Assembly (NCBI GenBank): GCA_023231425.1
Contig: JALNVI010000046.1
Coordinates: forward strand, 1-21,808
DNA from: Desulforhopalus sp.
GTDB lineage: Bacteria > Desulfobacterota > Desulfobulbia > Desulfobulbales > Desulfocapsaceae
DNA length: 21,808 nucleotides
Direction of reading: 5' to 3'
Every line of letters starts with the position of its first letter. Position 1 is the stretch's first letter. This document shows positions 14,467-21,219 of this stretch, in pieces. A program made the translations under genes and the position numbers. Under the pieces are notes generated by a model, which worked only from the letters and a program-made list of their open reading frames with translations, made no database searches and had not been told where the DNA came from.

Positions 14467-17043
14467 ATGGCACTTTTCCCCATAAACCTGAAAGATTTCT
14501 TCTCCCTTGAGAAACCGGAACCTCTCAGCGGAGAAGAGCTGCAGACCATTTTTCAAAATCGCTATCAGCTCTTCCGCCGTCTTCTCACCGCCAATAACAA
14601 TGCGCTGCAGGCCATGGCCGAGCTGGAACGGATGTATTATGGTAACTCCAGTTACCGTATGGCCGAGATAAACTCCAAAATTACCGCCATTCAGATAAAC
14701 GTCTACAAGATGGTAAACAGCCTGCTGGAGATGGCCGAAGGGAAATACACCGGGCTGGAAACGATCCTTGATCAGATCAGCCACAGCCTCGAACCCATCC
14801 TCAATCAGAAGCCGGAGCGGCAACAGGGTCCCTTCATCATGCCCCTCTCCGAGGTAAGTCTTGAGGAGCGGGAGCTGGTCGGGGAGAAAATGGCCCGACT
14901 CGGCGAAGTGGGCCGCCTCGGGTTGCCCATTCCGACAGGATTTATTCTAACGGCCTCGGCCACCCAGGAATTTCTGAACACCGAACTGATCGACGAAATC
15001 AACCGGCAGCTGCAGATCATTGATCCCGAAAATCTTGATGGCCTCTACGCGGGCTGCCACACCATGCAGGAACTGGTGCGCGACACCGCCATTCCGTCCT
15101 CCCTTATGGAGGAAATTTACGCCTCTTTTGATCTTTTTTTTAAGAAGGATCAGAAGATAGCCACCCGCTCAAGCGCCCTCGGAGAAGACAGTGCCGGGGT
15201 CTCCTTTGCCGGACTTTATGCAACCGTCCTTAATGTCGGTCGCAAAGAACTGGCGGCGGGAATCCGAGAAGTGATTGCCTCCAAATACTGCCCCCGTGCC
15301 ATTGCCTACCGGCGGCGGAGAGGTTACCGCCATGTGGATATTGAAATGTGTGTCGGCTGCGTCGCCATGGTGAATGCAGCGGTCAGCGGGGTTTTATACA
15401 CCCGTAATCCCAATGCGACACAAGAGGATAAAGGAGAAGAGATGCGCTGCAATGCCGTGGAAGGAATCGGCAGGGGCGTGGTGGACGGCACCCGTGATGC
15501 CGATCTCTATATTCTGCGACAGGAGCCTTTTTCCGTGATGGAGCGTCGACTCACAGGAGAGCACCCTCTGCTCAAGGAGGCACAGCTGCAGGAACTGTCT
15601 GCAGCTGGAAGGAAACTGGAGAAGCACTTTGCCGCGCCGCAGGATGTGGAATGGAGTTTTGACCACGACGGTCACCTCTTCATCCTGCAGAGTCGGCCGC
15701 TGCAGATGCAGGAACACCATGAGGTTGTGGAAACTGGCAACAACCATCCCGCCGCCCCGCTCTATCACGGCGGCATCACCGCCTCCGACGGAGCCTGTTG
15801 CGGCAGGCTTGTACGAGTGGACAAAGCGAAGCAGGCGGGAGCCTTCCCGGCAGATGCCATCCTCTATGTGGAATATCCTCTGCCTGAATGGGCACCGCTC
15901 CTTAACCGCGCGGCGGGGATCTTCTCCTCCGGGGGAAACGAAGCCGGGCATCTTGCCACAGTCTCACGAGAGTTTGGCATTCCGGCGCTGTTCGGTTGCG
16001 GGGACGTATGGAAGAAGCTTGAAGAAAAGCATGCCACGGAGGGAGAATTCACCCTCGATGCCACTGCCCGCTCCATCTATCCGGGCCGAGACGAGATCGC
16101 ACTGCGACGTCAACATGTGATGCCCTCTCCGATGACCGGTTCTCCCGTACAGCTGATTCTCTCCGAAGCACTGCAGCTCATCACCCCGCTCAACCTCAAC
16201 GATCCAGATTCGATTCGTTTTAAATCGACCTTCTGCGAGACCCTGCACGACATCACCCGTTTCTGTCACGAGAAGTCGGTGGTGGTGATGTTTAACTTCG
16301 GCAACAGTCACCATTTCCCGCAGGCCGCAGCGAAACGCCTCACTGCCGATGTCCCGCTGGAGTGGTGGGTAATTAACCTTGCCGATGGCCTGCGCGAGGG
16401 GATAGGCAAGGAGAAGAAAACAGTCTCCATTGAAGATGTGGTCAGTGTACCCATGCTGGCCATCTGGCGGGGGATTGCCGCCTTTCCATGGGAGGGGCCA
16501 CCACCGGTGAGCATCCGCGGGTTAGGTTCTATCATCTTCCAGTCCACCATGCGCCCGGAACTCTCCCCGGACGTAGCCGCAACGAAGCTGAACGCCCGCA
16601 ATTTTTTCCTCATTTCAAAATATTTCTGCAACCTTGGCGTGCGTCTCGGGTATCATTATGCCATGATTGAGGCGTGGCTGAGTGAGCTGCGCACCGAGAG
16701 CTATCTTACCTTCCGATTCAAAGGTGGCGCGGCGGATATGCAACGCAAAGCCGTGCGGGCGCGGCTGCTCGCAGACATCCTTGAGCGCTGGGATTTCAGC
16801 GTCGAACTCCGTGGAGATGCACTGCTGGCAAGGATCAAGAAAATGCCCATGGATTTTCTTGAAGATCGCCTGATGATTCTCGGATACCTCAGTCTGCACG
16901 CCCGCCAGCTCGACATGGTCATGGACCGGGGGGAAACGGTTGAGAAGTATCGGCAGAAGTTTTTGCGGGAAATTGATGAAATGCTGGCCAGAGAAAAAAT
17001 GAAAAAGGAAACAAACAATGAAAAAGATTCTCCTCGTCGATGA
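14467..17043 (+). CDS. PEP/pyruvate-binding-domain protein, not a canonical PEP synthase
   Basis: The 858-residue protein starts with an unassigned helical region (about 1-120). The PPDK/PEP-synthase ATP-grasp domain follows (about 135-412), with IATRSSALGEDSAGVSFAGL (231-250) and DVEWSFDHDGHLFILQSRP (393-411). The swivelling phosphohistidine domain (about 430-545) has the candidate His495 in GGNEAGHLATVSREFGIPAL, where canonical enzymes have a T-(C/S)-H sequence. Residues 580-858 (LHDITRFCHEKSVVVMFNFG, VVSVPMLAIWRGI, YLTFRFKGGAAD) are not the PEP/pyruvate TIM barrel and lack its catalytic Cys region. It may therefore phosphorylate something other than pyruvate, as rifampicin phosphotransferases of similar layout do. 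AAGGA precedes the start. Its 3' end overlaps the second receiver gene by 26 bp. Confidence 0.88.
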   Translation: MALFPINLKDFFSLEKPEPLSGEELQTIFQNRYQLFRRLLTANNNALQAMAELERMYYGNSSYRMAEINSKITAIQINVYKMVNSLLEMAEGKYTGLETILDQISHSLEPILNQKPERQQGPFIMPLSEVSLEERELVGEKMARLGEVGRLGLPIPTGFILTASATQEFLNTELIDEINRQLQIIDPENLDGLYAGCHTMQELVRDTAIPSSLMEEIYASFDLFFKKDQKIATRSSALGEDSAGVSFAGLYATVLNVGRKELAAGIREVIASKYCPRAIAYRRRRGYRHVDIEMCVGCVAMVNAAVSGVLYTRNPNATQEDKGEEMRCNAVEGIGRGVVDGTRDADLYILRQEPFSVMERRLTGEHPLLKEAQLQELSAAGRKLEKHFAAPQDVEWSFDHDGHLFILQSRPLQMQEHHEVVETGNNHPAAPLYHGGITASDGACCGRLVRVDKAKQAGAFPADAILYVEYPLPEWAPLLNRAAGIFSSGGNEAGHLATVSREFGIPALFGCGDVWKKLEEKHATEGEFTLDATARSIYPGRDEIALRRQHVMPSPMTGSPVQLILSEALQLITPLNLNDPDSIRFKSTFCETLHDITRFCHEKSVVVMFNFGNSHHFPQAAAKRLTADVPLEWWVINLADGLREGIGKEKKTVSIEDVVSVPMLAIWRGIAAFPWEGPPPVSIRGLGSIIFQSTMRPELSPDVAATKLNARNFFLISKYFCNLGVRLGYHYAMIEAWLSELRTESYLTFRFKGGAADMQRKAVRARLLADILERWDFSVELRGDALLARIKKMPMDFLEDRLMILGYLSLHARQLDMVMDRGETVEKYRQKFLREIDEMLAREKMKKETNNEKDSPRR

Positions 17044-17419
17044 CGAACAGGAATTCCGTGAAATCAGCGGTAAATTTCTTGCCCACCGCGGGTTCGACAC
17101 TTTACAGGCAGATGGTTGTGCCACCGCTCTCGACCTGCTCGCAAAAGAGGCGAATAATGTTGACGTCATTATCATGGACGTCTCCATGCCGGGCAAGGAC
17201 GGCATTGCCTGCATGGCCGAAGTGAAAGCGACGTGGCCGCAGCTTGAGGTCATCATCCTCACCGGTCACGCCTCTTTGAGCGTGAGTATCACAGGTATGA
17301 AACAGGGCGCCTTTGACTACTGCATGAAACCGGTAGACTACGATGAACTGCTGGAGAAAATTGCGCTGGCACGGGAGAAAGCAGCTCGGGAAGAATTAAC
17401 TTCAGAAAGCATCGAATAA
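17018..17419 (+). CDS. Stand-alone receiver-domain response regulator, second copy
   Basis: The 133 residues form one receiver: LLVDDE (residues 5-10), phospho-acceptor Asp54 (VIIMDVSMPGKDG), Thr82 (LTGHAS) and Lys104 (YCMKPV). A short tail follows with no output domain. The start lies inside the preceding gene with AAGGA eight bases ahead, so the two proteins are probably made together and may interact. Repeat copy 2 begins at 17410, so the last residues (Ile-Glu) and the TAA stop lie within the repeat. The original C-terminus may have been altered by the repeat's arrival. Confidence 0.92.
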   Translation: MKKILLVDDEQEFREISGKFLAHRGFDTLQADGCATALDLLAKEANNVDVIIMDVSMPGKDGIACMAEVKATWPQLEVIILTGHASLSVSITGMKQGAFDYCMKPVDYDELLEKIALAREKAAREELTSESIE

Positions 17420-17663
17420 TCGGCCATCTCCTTCATTACAGTCAAAAAATTATCCTCCGACAAAGCGAGGAAGAGACGTCGAGGTAAGTGATATACTCCA
17501 GGTAAGCATTAGACTCCAGGTAAGCGTTAGACTCCGGGTAAGCGTTAGACTCCAGGTAAGCGTTAGACTCCGGGTAAGCGTTAGACTCCGTGATCGAAGT
17601 TGTGCCTGCGGTAAATTTCTCCTGCCCCTTGCAATATGAACGAAATATAAGCTGTTTCAAGGG
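17410..17663 (+). repeat. Dispersed repeat, copy 2 (six 18-bp units)
   Basis: The layout is the same as in copies 1 and 3: left end CATCGAATAATCGGCCATCT, conserved core with ATCCTCCGACAAAGCGAGGA and GACGTCGAGG, the tandem array (17483-17590), then TCCGTGATC, ATATGAACGAAATATAAGC and GCTGTTTCAAGG at the right end. It fills the space between the convergent receiver gene and permease gene (stop at 17687). It is in inverted orientation to copy 3, so the pair brackets the permease gene. Confidence 0.88.
17483..17590 (+). repeat. 18-bp tandem array (six units)
   Basis: Six units start exactly 18 bp apart at 17483, 17501, 17519, 17537, 17555 and 17573. The consensus is GGTAAGCGTTAGACTCC plus A or G. 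The first unit is divergent (GTGATATACTCC) and the second has one change. On the other strand the unit reads as six codons, ESNAY(P/L). Confidence 0.92.
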
Positions 17664-17686
17664 CCCTCCTGCCTTCCAGCAAAGGA

Positions 17687-18436
17687 TCAGAAAAGACTGA
17701 AGACCATTTTTCCCGCCATTCCAAGAAGAATAACTCCGAGGAAAATTTTGATCGTTGCGGCTCTGAGATGCCCGTGCATAACCTTTGTTCCCAGTGTACC
17801 ACCAAAATATGCGGCGACAGAGGCACAGATCAGCACCTGCCACTGCACTGTCCCCATCAGAGCATAGGCAGTAAAAGCGATGAGTGAAGAGAAGGGAACG
17901 ACAAAGGCCGTAATAGTTGCAACCTTTTTGGGACTGAAACCAAGAAAAATCAGCATTGGCGAAATCATCATCCCGCCTCCCACTCCCAGCAGACCTGAGA
18001 GAAATCCGGCACCCGCCCCAACGAGGGCAGGCGCAACCACGGGCCGGTCTTCACGGTAGTTCTCCTCTCCGCCCCTGCGTCGATAGAACAGCAGCATCAA
18101 ACCTGAAAAGACAAGGAAAGCGACAAAGACCCACAGCACCACATTCCGGGAAACAAGCACCGAACACCACGCTCCCAGAGGGGCAAGGATCATGGAAGTA
18201 ATAATGATCGGCATGCCAAGGCGAAAATCGAGCAGCCCGTTCTTTATATTGGAGTAACTCGCCGCACCCATGGAAATTGCATTGATCATCAGGCCGGTGG
18301 GTTTAGCCGCGTTAAGCGGCACTCCGAGCCAGTGCAGCACCGGGATAAGAGCCAGGGCAGACCCCACTCCGCCGAGAGCAAAGATAAAGCTGAAAACGAA
18401 GGCCAGGCCCGTGGTGATAATTAACATCCAATCCAT
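17687..18436 (-). CDS. TauE/SafE-family permease, short form
   Basis: I take ATG 18436 (249 aa, MDWMLIITTGL), because GGAG lies six bases ahead. ATG 18448 is an alternative, and the frame stays open further up into non-coding repeat. The protein has about eight hydrophobic helices and both TauE/SafE glycine motifs: FIFALGGVGSALALIPVLHW near the N-terminus and GFLSGLLGVGGGMMISPMLI in the middle. Sulfite or a related anion is the usual substrate in the family, but substrate cannot be assigned. It is downstream of an ArsR-family gene in the same orientation, with repeat copy 3 between them. It is unrelated in gene order to the larger permease at 12411. Confidence 0.9.
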   Translation of the reverse strand: MDWMLIITTGLAFVFSFIFALGGVGSALALIPVLHWLGVPLNAAKPTGLMINAISMGAASYSNIKNGLLDFRLGMPIIITSMILAPLGAWCSVLVSRNVVLWVFVAFLVFSGLMLLFYRRRGGEENYREDRPVVAPALVGAGAGFLSGLLGVGGGMMISPMLIFLGFSPKKVATITAFVVPFSSLIAFTAYALMGTVQWQVLICASVAAYFGGTLGTKVMHGHLRAATIKIFLGVILLGMAGKMVFSLF

Positions 18437-18548
18437 CTCATTCTCCATGTTCAGAGCAGGTCTGGTGCATGTTATTGCTCCCGCGCCCCGTTTATATTTG
18501 TGGATATTTGTGGAAAATCGTCCCCTGAACAAGGAAAATCCCCGTATA

Positions 18549-18810
18549 AGGGTACCTTGAAACAGCTTGTATTTCGTTCCTGTTTGACGGGCAGGAGGAA
18601 ATTTATTACAGCCATGTTTGATCACGGAGTCTAACGCTTACCCGGAGTCTAACGCTTACCTGGAGTCTAACGCTTACCCGGAGTCTAACGCTTACCCGGA
18701 GTCTAACGCTTACCTGGAGTATATCGATTACCTCGACGTCTCGTTCCTCGCTTTGTCGGAGGATAATTTTTTGACTGTAACCAGAAAGATGGGCGATTAT
18801 TCGATGTTCC
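18549..18810 (-). repeat. Dispersed repeat, copy 3 (inverted, six 18-bp units)
   Basis: On the minus strand the left end GGGAACATCGAATAATCGCC is at 18810, 20 bases past the ArsR-gene stop. The same core and array follow, ending GCTGTTTCAAGGTACC at 18549. It is the closest full-length relative of copy 2 and is inverted to it, forming about 250-bp inverted repeats on either side of the permease gene. It separates the ArsR gene from its likely co-transcribed permease gene. Confidence 0.88.
18626..18733 (-). repeat. 18-bp tandem array (six units), inverted copy
   Basis: Units begin at 18626, 18644, 18662, 18680, 18698 and 18716, exactly 18 bp apart (plus-strand consensus GGAGTCTAACGCTTACC plus C or T). 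As in copy 2, the unit next to the conserved core is the divergent one (GTATATCGATTACC). The equal unit number in both copies suggests duplication of a six-unit form. Confidence 0.92.
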
Positions 18811-18829
18811 CTTTAGATTCCGCCGCCTT

Positions 18830-19147
18830 TTACAGGAACTCAGACTGTGACTCAATCTGCGCCAGGATAACGGCATCAACGCATTCCATAAATTTAAGAA
18901 GACAGGGGATTTTCAAACGATAGAAAACCTGCTTTCCCCGCTTTTCACTCTCTACGATTCCCGCTTCTTTCAATACGGTAAGATGCTTTGAGATAGTGGA
19001 AAAATCGACATCGACAGCATCCACAAACTCACAGACACAGTGCTCTCCATCGGAGAGTTGCCGGGCTATCCACAACCTCGTGGGATGAGCCAGAGCCTTG
19101 AGGACTTTGGCCCTGGCTTCGTATTGCCTTTTCTCTTTCGGATTCAC
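18830..19147 (-). CDS. ArsR-family transcriptional repressor
   Basis: I choose GTG 19147 (105 aa) as start, because GGAGGAG lies four bases ahead; the frame remains open upstream without a comparable site. The protein is a typical winged-helix ArsR/SmtB: KALAHPTRLWIARQL (17-31), recognition helix STISKHLTVLKEAGIV (50-65), wing ESEKRGKQVFYRL. HCVCE (36-40) places two Cys (37 and 39) in the alpha-3 position, where ArsR/CadC-type sensors bind As(III), Cd or Pb. A thiol-based sulfur sensor is also possible given the permease. A perfect inverted repeat upstream at 19265-19289 overlaps a plausible promoter and is the probable operator. The downstream target is likely the permease gene at 17687. Confidence 0.9.
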   Translation of the reverse strand: MNPKEKRQYEARAKVLKALAHPTRLWIARQLSDGEHCVCEFVDAVDVDFSTISKHLTVLKEAGIVESEKRGKQVFYRLKIPCLLKFMECVDAVILAQIESQSEFL

Positions 19148-19252
19148 AGCACTCCTCCATTTCTTTTTTGGCAAAATAACCAAATGTTTTCCTGAAGTCA
19201 AGCTCTGTGCTGAAGGTCCCGGCCCAAAGCCACTCCACCGGGACAGTTCAGA

Positions 19253-19281
19253 ATGATTCCTTTATTAACCTGTTAAATCAA
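19253..19281 (-). promoter_or_regulatory. Candidate sigma-70 promoter for ArsR gene
   Basis: On the minus strand, TTGATT (19281-19276), 17 bases, then AATCAT (19258-19253) each match four of six consensus positions. Transcription would begin near 19246, about 100 bases before the GTG start. The -35 element lies within the palindrome at 19265-19289. Confidence 0.4.
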
Positions 19282-19289
19282 CAGGTTAA
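19265..19289. promoter_or_regulatory. Perfect palindrome, probable ArsR-type operator
   Basis: TTAACCTGTT and AACAGGTTAA are perfect inverted 10-bp arms around a 5-bp spacer (AAATC). It lies upstream of the ArsR-family gene, and no T-run follows on either side, so it is not a terminator of the methyltransferase/ATP-grasp gene. Its position over the candidate -35 fits repression. Confidence 0.65.
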
Positions 19290-19305
19290 TATCAAATTCC
19301 TGCAT

Positions 19306-21219
19306 TTATTTCGCAACAGGCGAATTGAGATCAGGCATGCGACTTTTACATGCTTCCAGGATGTTCTTTAACATTTCACTGTATGGCATATCCTGCAATT
19401 GAGCCATCTTTGCCAGATGCCCGTCCCAGCACCAGCCGGGATTAGGGTTCACTTCCAGAAGTCTTGGAGTACCATTTTCGTCCAGCCTCCAGTCAAAGCG
19501 GGCGTAATCATGACATCCCAGGCGATCAAACAACTTGAGACAACTCGCCCCAAGGAATCTCTCGACATCTTCTGAAAGATTCGCGGGAACAGACTTAATT
19601 TTCCAATACGGAGAACTGGGATCCCATTTTGCCTCATAACCACAGATTCTGGGTAATCCCTCGGGCAGTGCGGAATAATCTTCTTCGATTATGGGGAGTA
19701 TCGTATATGAACCGGACTGGTTCCCAATAATGCCAACACTTATATCCTTTCCGGTTAAGAACTCTTCCAGCAAAACCGGGATATTGTAGCCAAACTTCGC
19801 TCTGATTTCAAGAATTGCACTTTCCAGTGCCTGCAGATCGTAACAAACATTTGTTTGTGTAATACCAAAACTGGAATCCCCACAGTTGGGCTTTACGATG
19901 ACAGGAAAGGACAAGGTAAATTCCATAAACTGAACATCTTCCGGATTGAGCATATAGGCTTCAGGAACTGGAATATCCATTTCCCTGGCAATGCCTCGCA
20001 CCAGTGATTTATCGTAACAGTAGGCGAGACACTGGGGTGAACCACCTGAATAGTGGTATTCCATAATTTCGAGAAGAGCGGCAATATGCAACTCTTTTGT
20101 TGCATCATTCTGAAATCCTTCGTCGCAGAGGTTGAAGACGAAACGGCATTTATTTTTCAGCCTTTCCAGATCCTTCACCAGCGTATCGTGCTGATTCAGA
20201 TAAATAAATTCATATTCAGACAGACCTGCCAGAGCCTCCTTGAGCAGATCAATGGTATGATAATCATCCTCATCAAAACTTGCGTCGGGTTTAACCACAT
20301 CCCTTTTGTCGGGATCCCCCAGCAAAACAAGCACGGTATCTTTTTCTACTGAAAGTTCTTTGACAGGTGACCACTCCTTTTTCGCAACAGCAGTTACGAT
20401 TATCCGTTCTGCCATCATACCCAGATCCTGGTTCCGTTTCGATTCAGATGAGATCTTTGAGTAGTTGCAAAAATCTTCAAATTCAGCCTGATTCAGCAGT
20501 TCTTTCAGATCATTATTTGAATAAAGACGCTCCGCATAAAATTGATCAGCAACAACACCTTTGGTTACATGGGTGATAACCTCTCTGGAGATCAGACGCT
20601 GACCGTCTTCAGAGAGAGACCGTTCCCGACAGACAAAATAGTTTTTGTCTATCCATTCCCAGCTGCGAGGGTCGAAATTCTCCCGCATGTTGCTGCCATC
20701 AGTGATATCTATCAACAACTTTCCACCAGGCTTCAAAACTCTCCTGACTTCCTGGAGGATTCTTGTATCATCTATGCTGGAATCAAAATAACCAAAGCTG
20801 TTACCGGCAATGAAAACGACATGAAATTCATCGGTTTGAAACGGCAGCTTCCGGGCATCACCTTCCTTGAAAAGAACATTCAGGCCCTCTGTTTTGTTTA
20901 TTTTCCTCGCCCGATTTATCAGGTAATGGGATCTGTCCAGCCCTACGACGTTATTATAGCCTCTTTTTGCAATCTCCAGAGCATGTCGGCCCTGACCACA
21001 ACACAGGTCAAGGATTTTGTCAGTTGGGGAGGCATTGACCGCCGCAAGGAAGGTATCAACTTCTTTAATACTTATATCCTGGTCTTCTACAACATCTCCG
21101 TCCGTGCGCAGATAATTTGCATTAAAAAGATGACGCCACCAGTCAGATTTTACATAGCTTTCCAGGTTATCTACAGGCCCAAAGACTTCAATTATTTTCT
21201 TGTTTCCACTTTTAGACAT
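19306..21219 (-). CDS. Methyltransferase / D-Ala-D-Ala-ligase-like ATP-grasp fusion
   Basis: One 637-residue chain joins two enzymes. Residues about 20-280 are a class I SAM methyltransferase: motif I ILDLCCGQGRHA (69-80), VVGLDRS (91-97), acidic EGDARKLPF (119-127) and VLKPGGKLLID (161-171). Residues about 294-630 resemble D-Ala-D-Ala ligase: FNLCDEG (362-368), DK (403-404), FPVIVKPNCGDSSFGI (438-453), LLEEFLTGKDISVG (483-496), and the metal-binding end ARFDWRLDENGTPRLLEVN (573-591). Such ATP-grasp enzymes ligate a carboxylate to an amine via acyl phosphate. The fused methyltransferase suggests modification of the same small peptide or amino-acid product. No peptidoglycan gene is nearby. GAGGA precedes the start by about eight bases. 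Confidence 0.9.
   Translation of the reverse strand: MSKSGNKKIIEVFGPVDNLESYVKSDWWRHLFNANYLRTDGDVVEDQDISIKEVDTFLAAVNASPTDKILDLCCGQGRHALEIAKRGYNNVVGLDRSHYLINRARKINKTEGLNVLFKEGDARKLPFQTDEFHVVFIAGNSFGYFDSSIDDTRILQEVRRVLKPGGKLLIDITDGSNMRENFDPRSWEWIDKNYFVCRERSLSEDGQRLISREVITHVTKGVVADQFYAERLYSNNDLKELLNQAEFEDFCNYSKISSESKRNQDLGMMAERIIVTAVAKKEWSPVKELSVEKDTVLVLLGDPDKRDVVKPDASFDEDDYHTIDLLKEALAGLSEYEFIYLNQHDTLVKDLERLKNKCRFVFNLCDEGFQNDATKELHIAALLEIMEYHYSGGSPQCLAYCYDKSLVRGIAREMDIPVPEAYMLNPEDVQFMEFTLSFPVIVKPNCGDSSFGITQTNVCYDLQALESAILEIRAKFGYNIPVLLEEFLTGKDISVGIIGNQSGSYTILPIIEEDYSALPEGLPRICGYEAKWDPSSPYWKIKSVPANLSEDVERFLGASCLKLFDRLGCHDYARFDWRLDENGTPRLLEVNPNPGWCWDGHLAKMAQLQDMPYSEMLKNILEACKSRMPDLNSPVAK

Noticed and set aside
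14467..17043. Calling the PEP-synthase-like gene ppsA
   Set aside because: The C-terminal catalytic barrel is missing, so synthesis of PEP from pyruvate is not supported.
17483..17590. CRISPR array
   Set aside because: The units are contiguous 18-mers with no spacers between them, and no cas genes are nearby.
18618..18923. Plus-strand reading frame across repeat copy 3 encoding ESNAYP/ESNAYL repeats
   Set aside because: The frame is open because the 18-bp unit is a multiple of three. The array is shortened to one unit in copy 1, the frame runs antisense into the ArsR gene, and there is no ribosome site. It is most likely a by-product of the tandem DNA.
19265..19289. Palindrome as a terminator of the methyltransferase/ATP-grasp gene
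   Set aside because: No T-run follows the stem on the minus strand (the next bases are TAAAGG), and it lies over a candidate promoter, so an operator is more likely.
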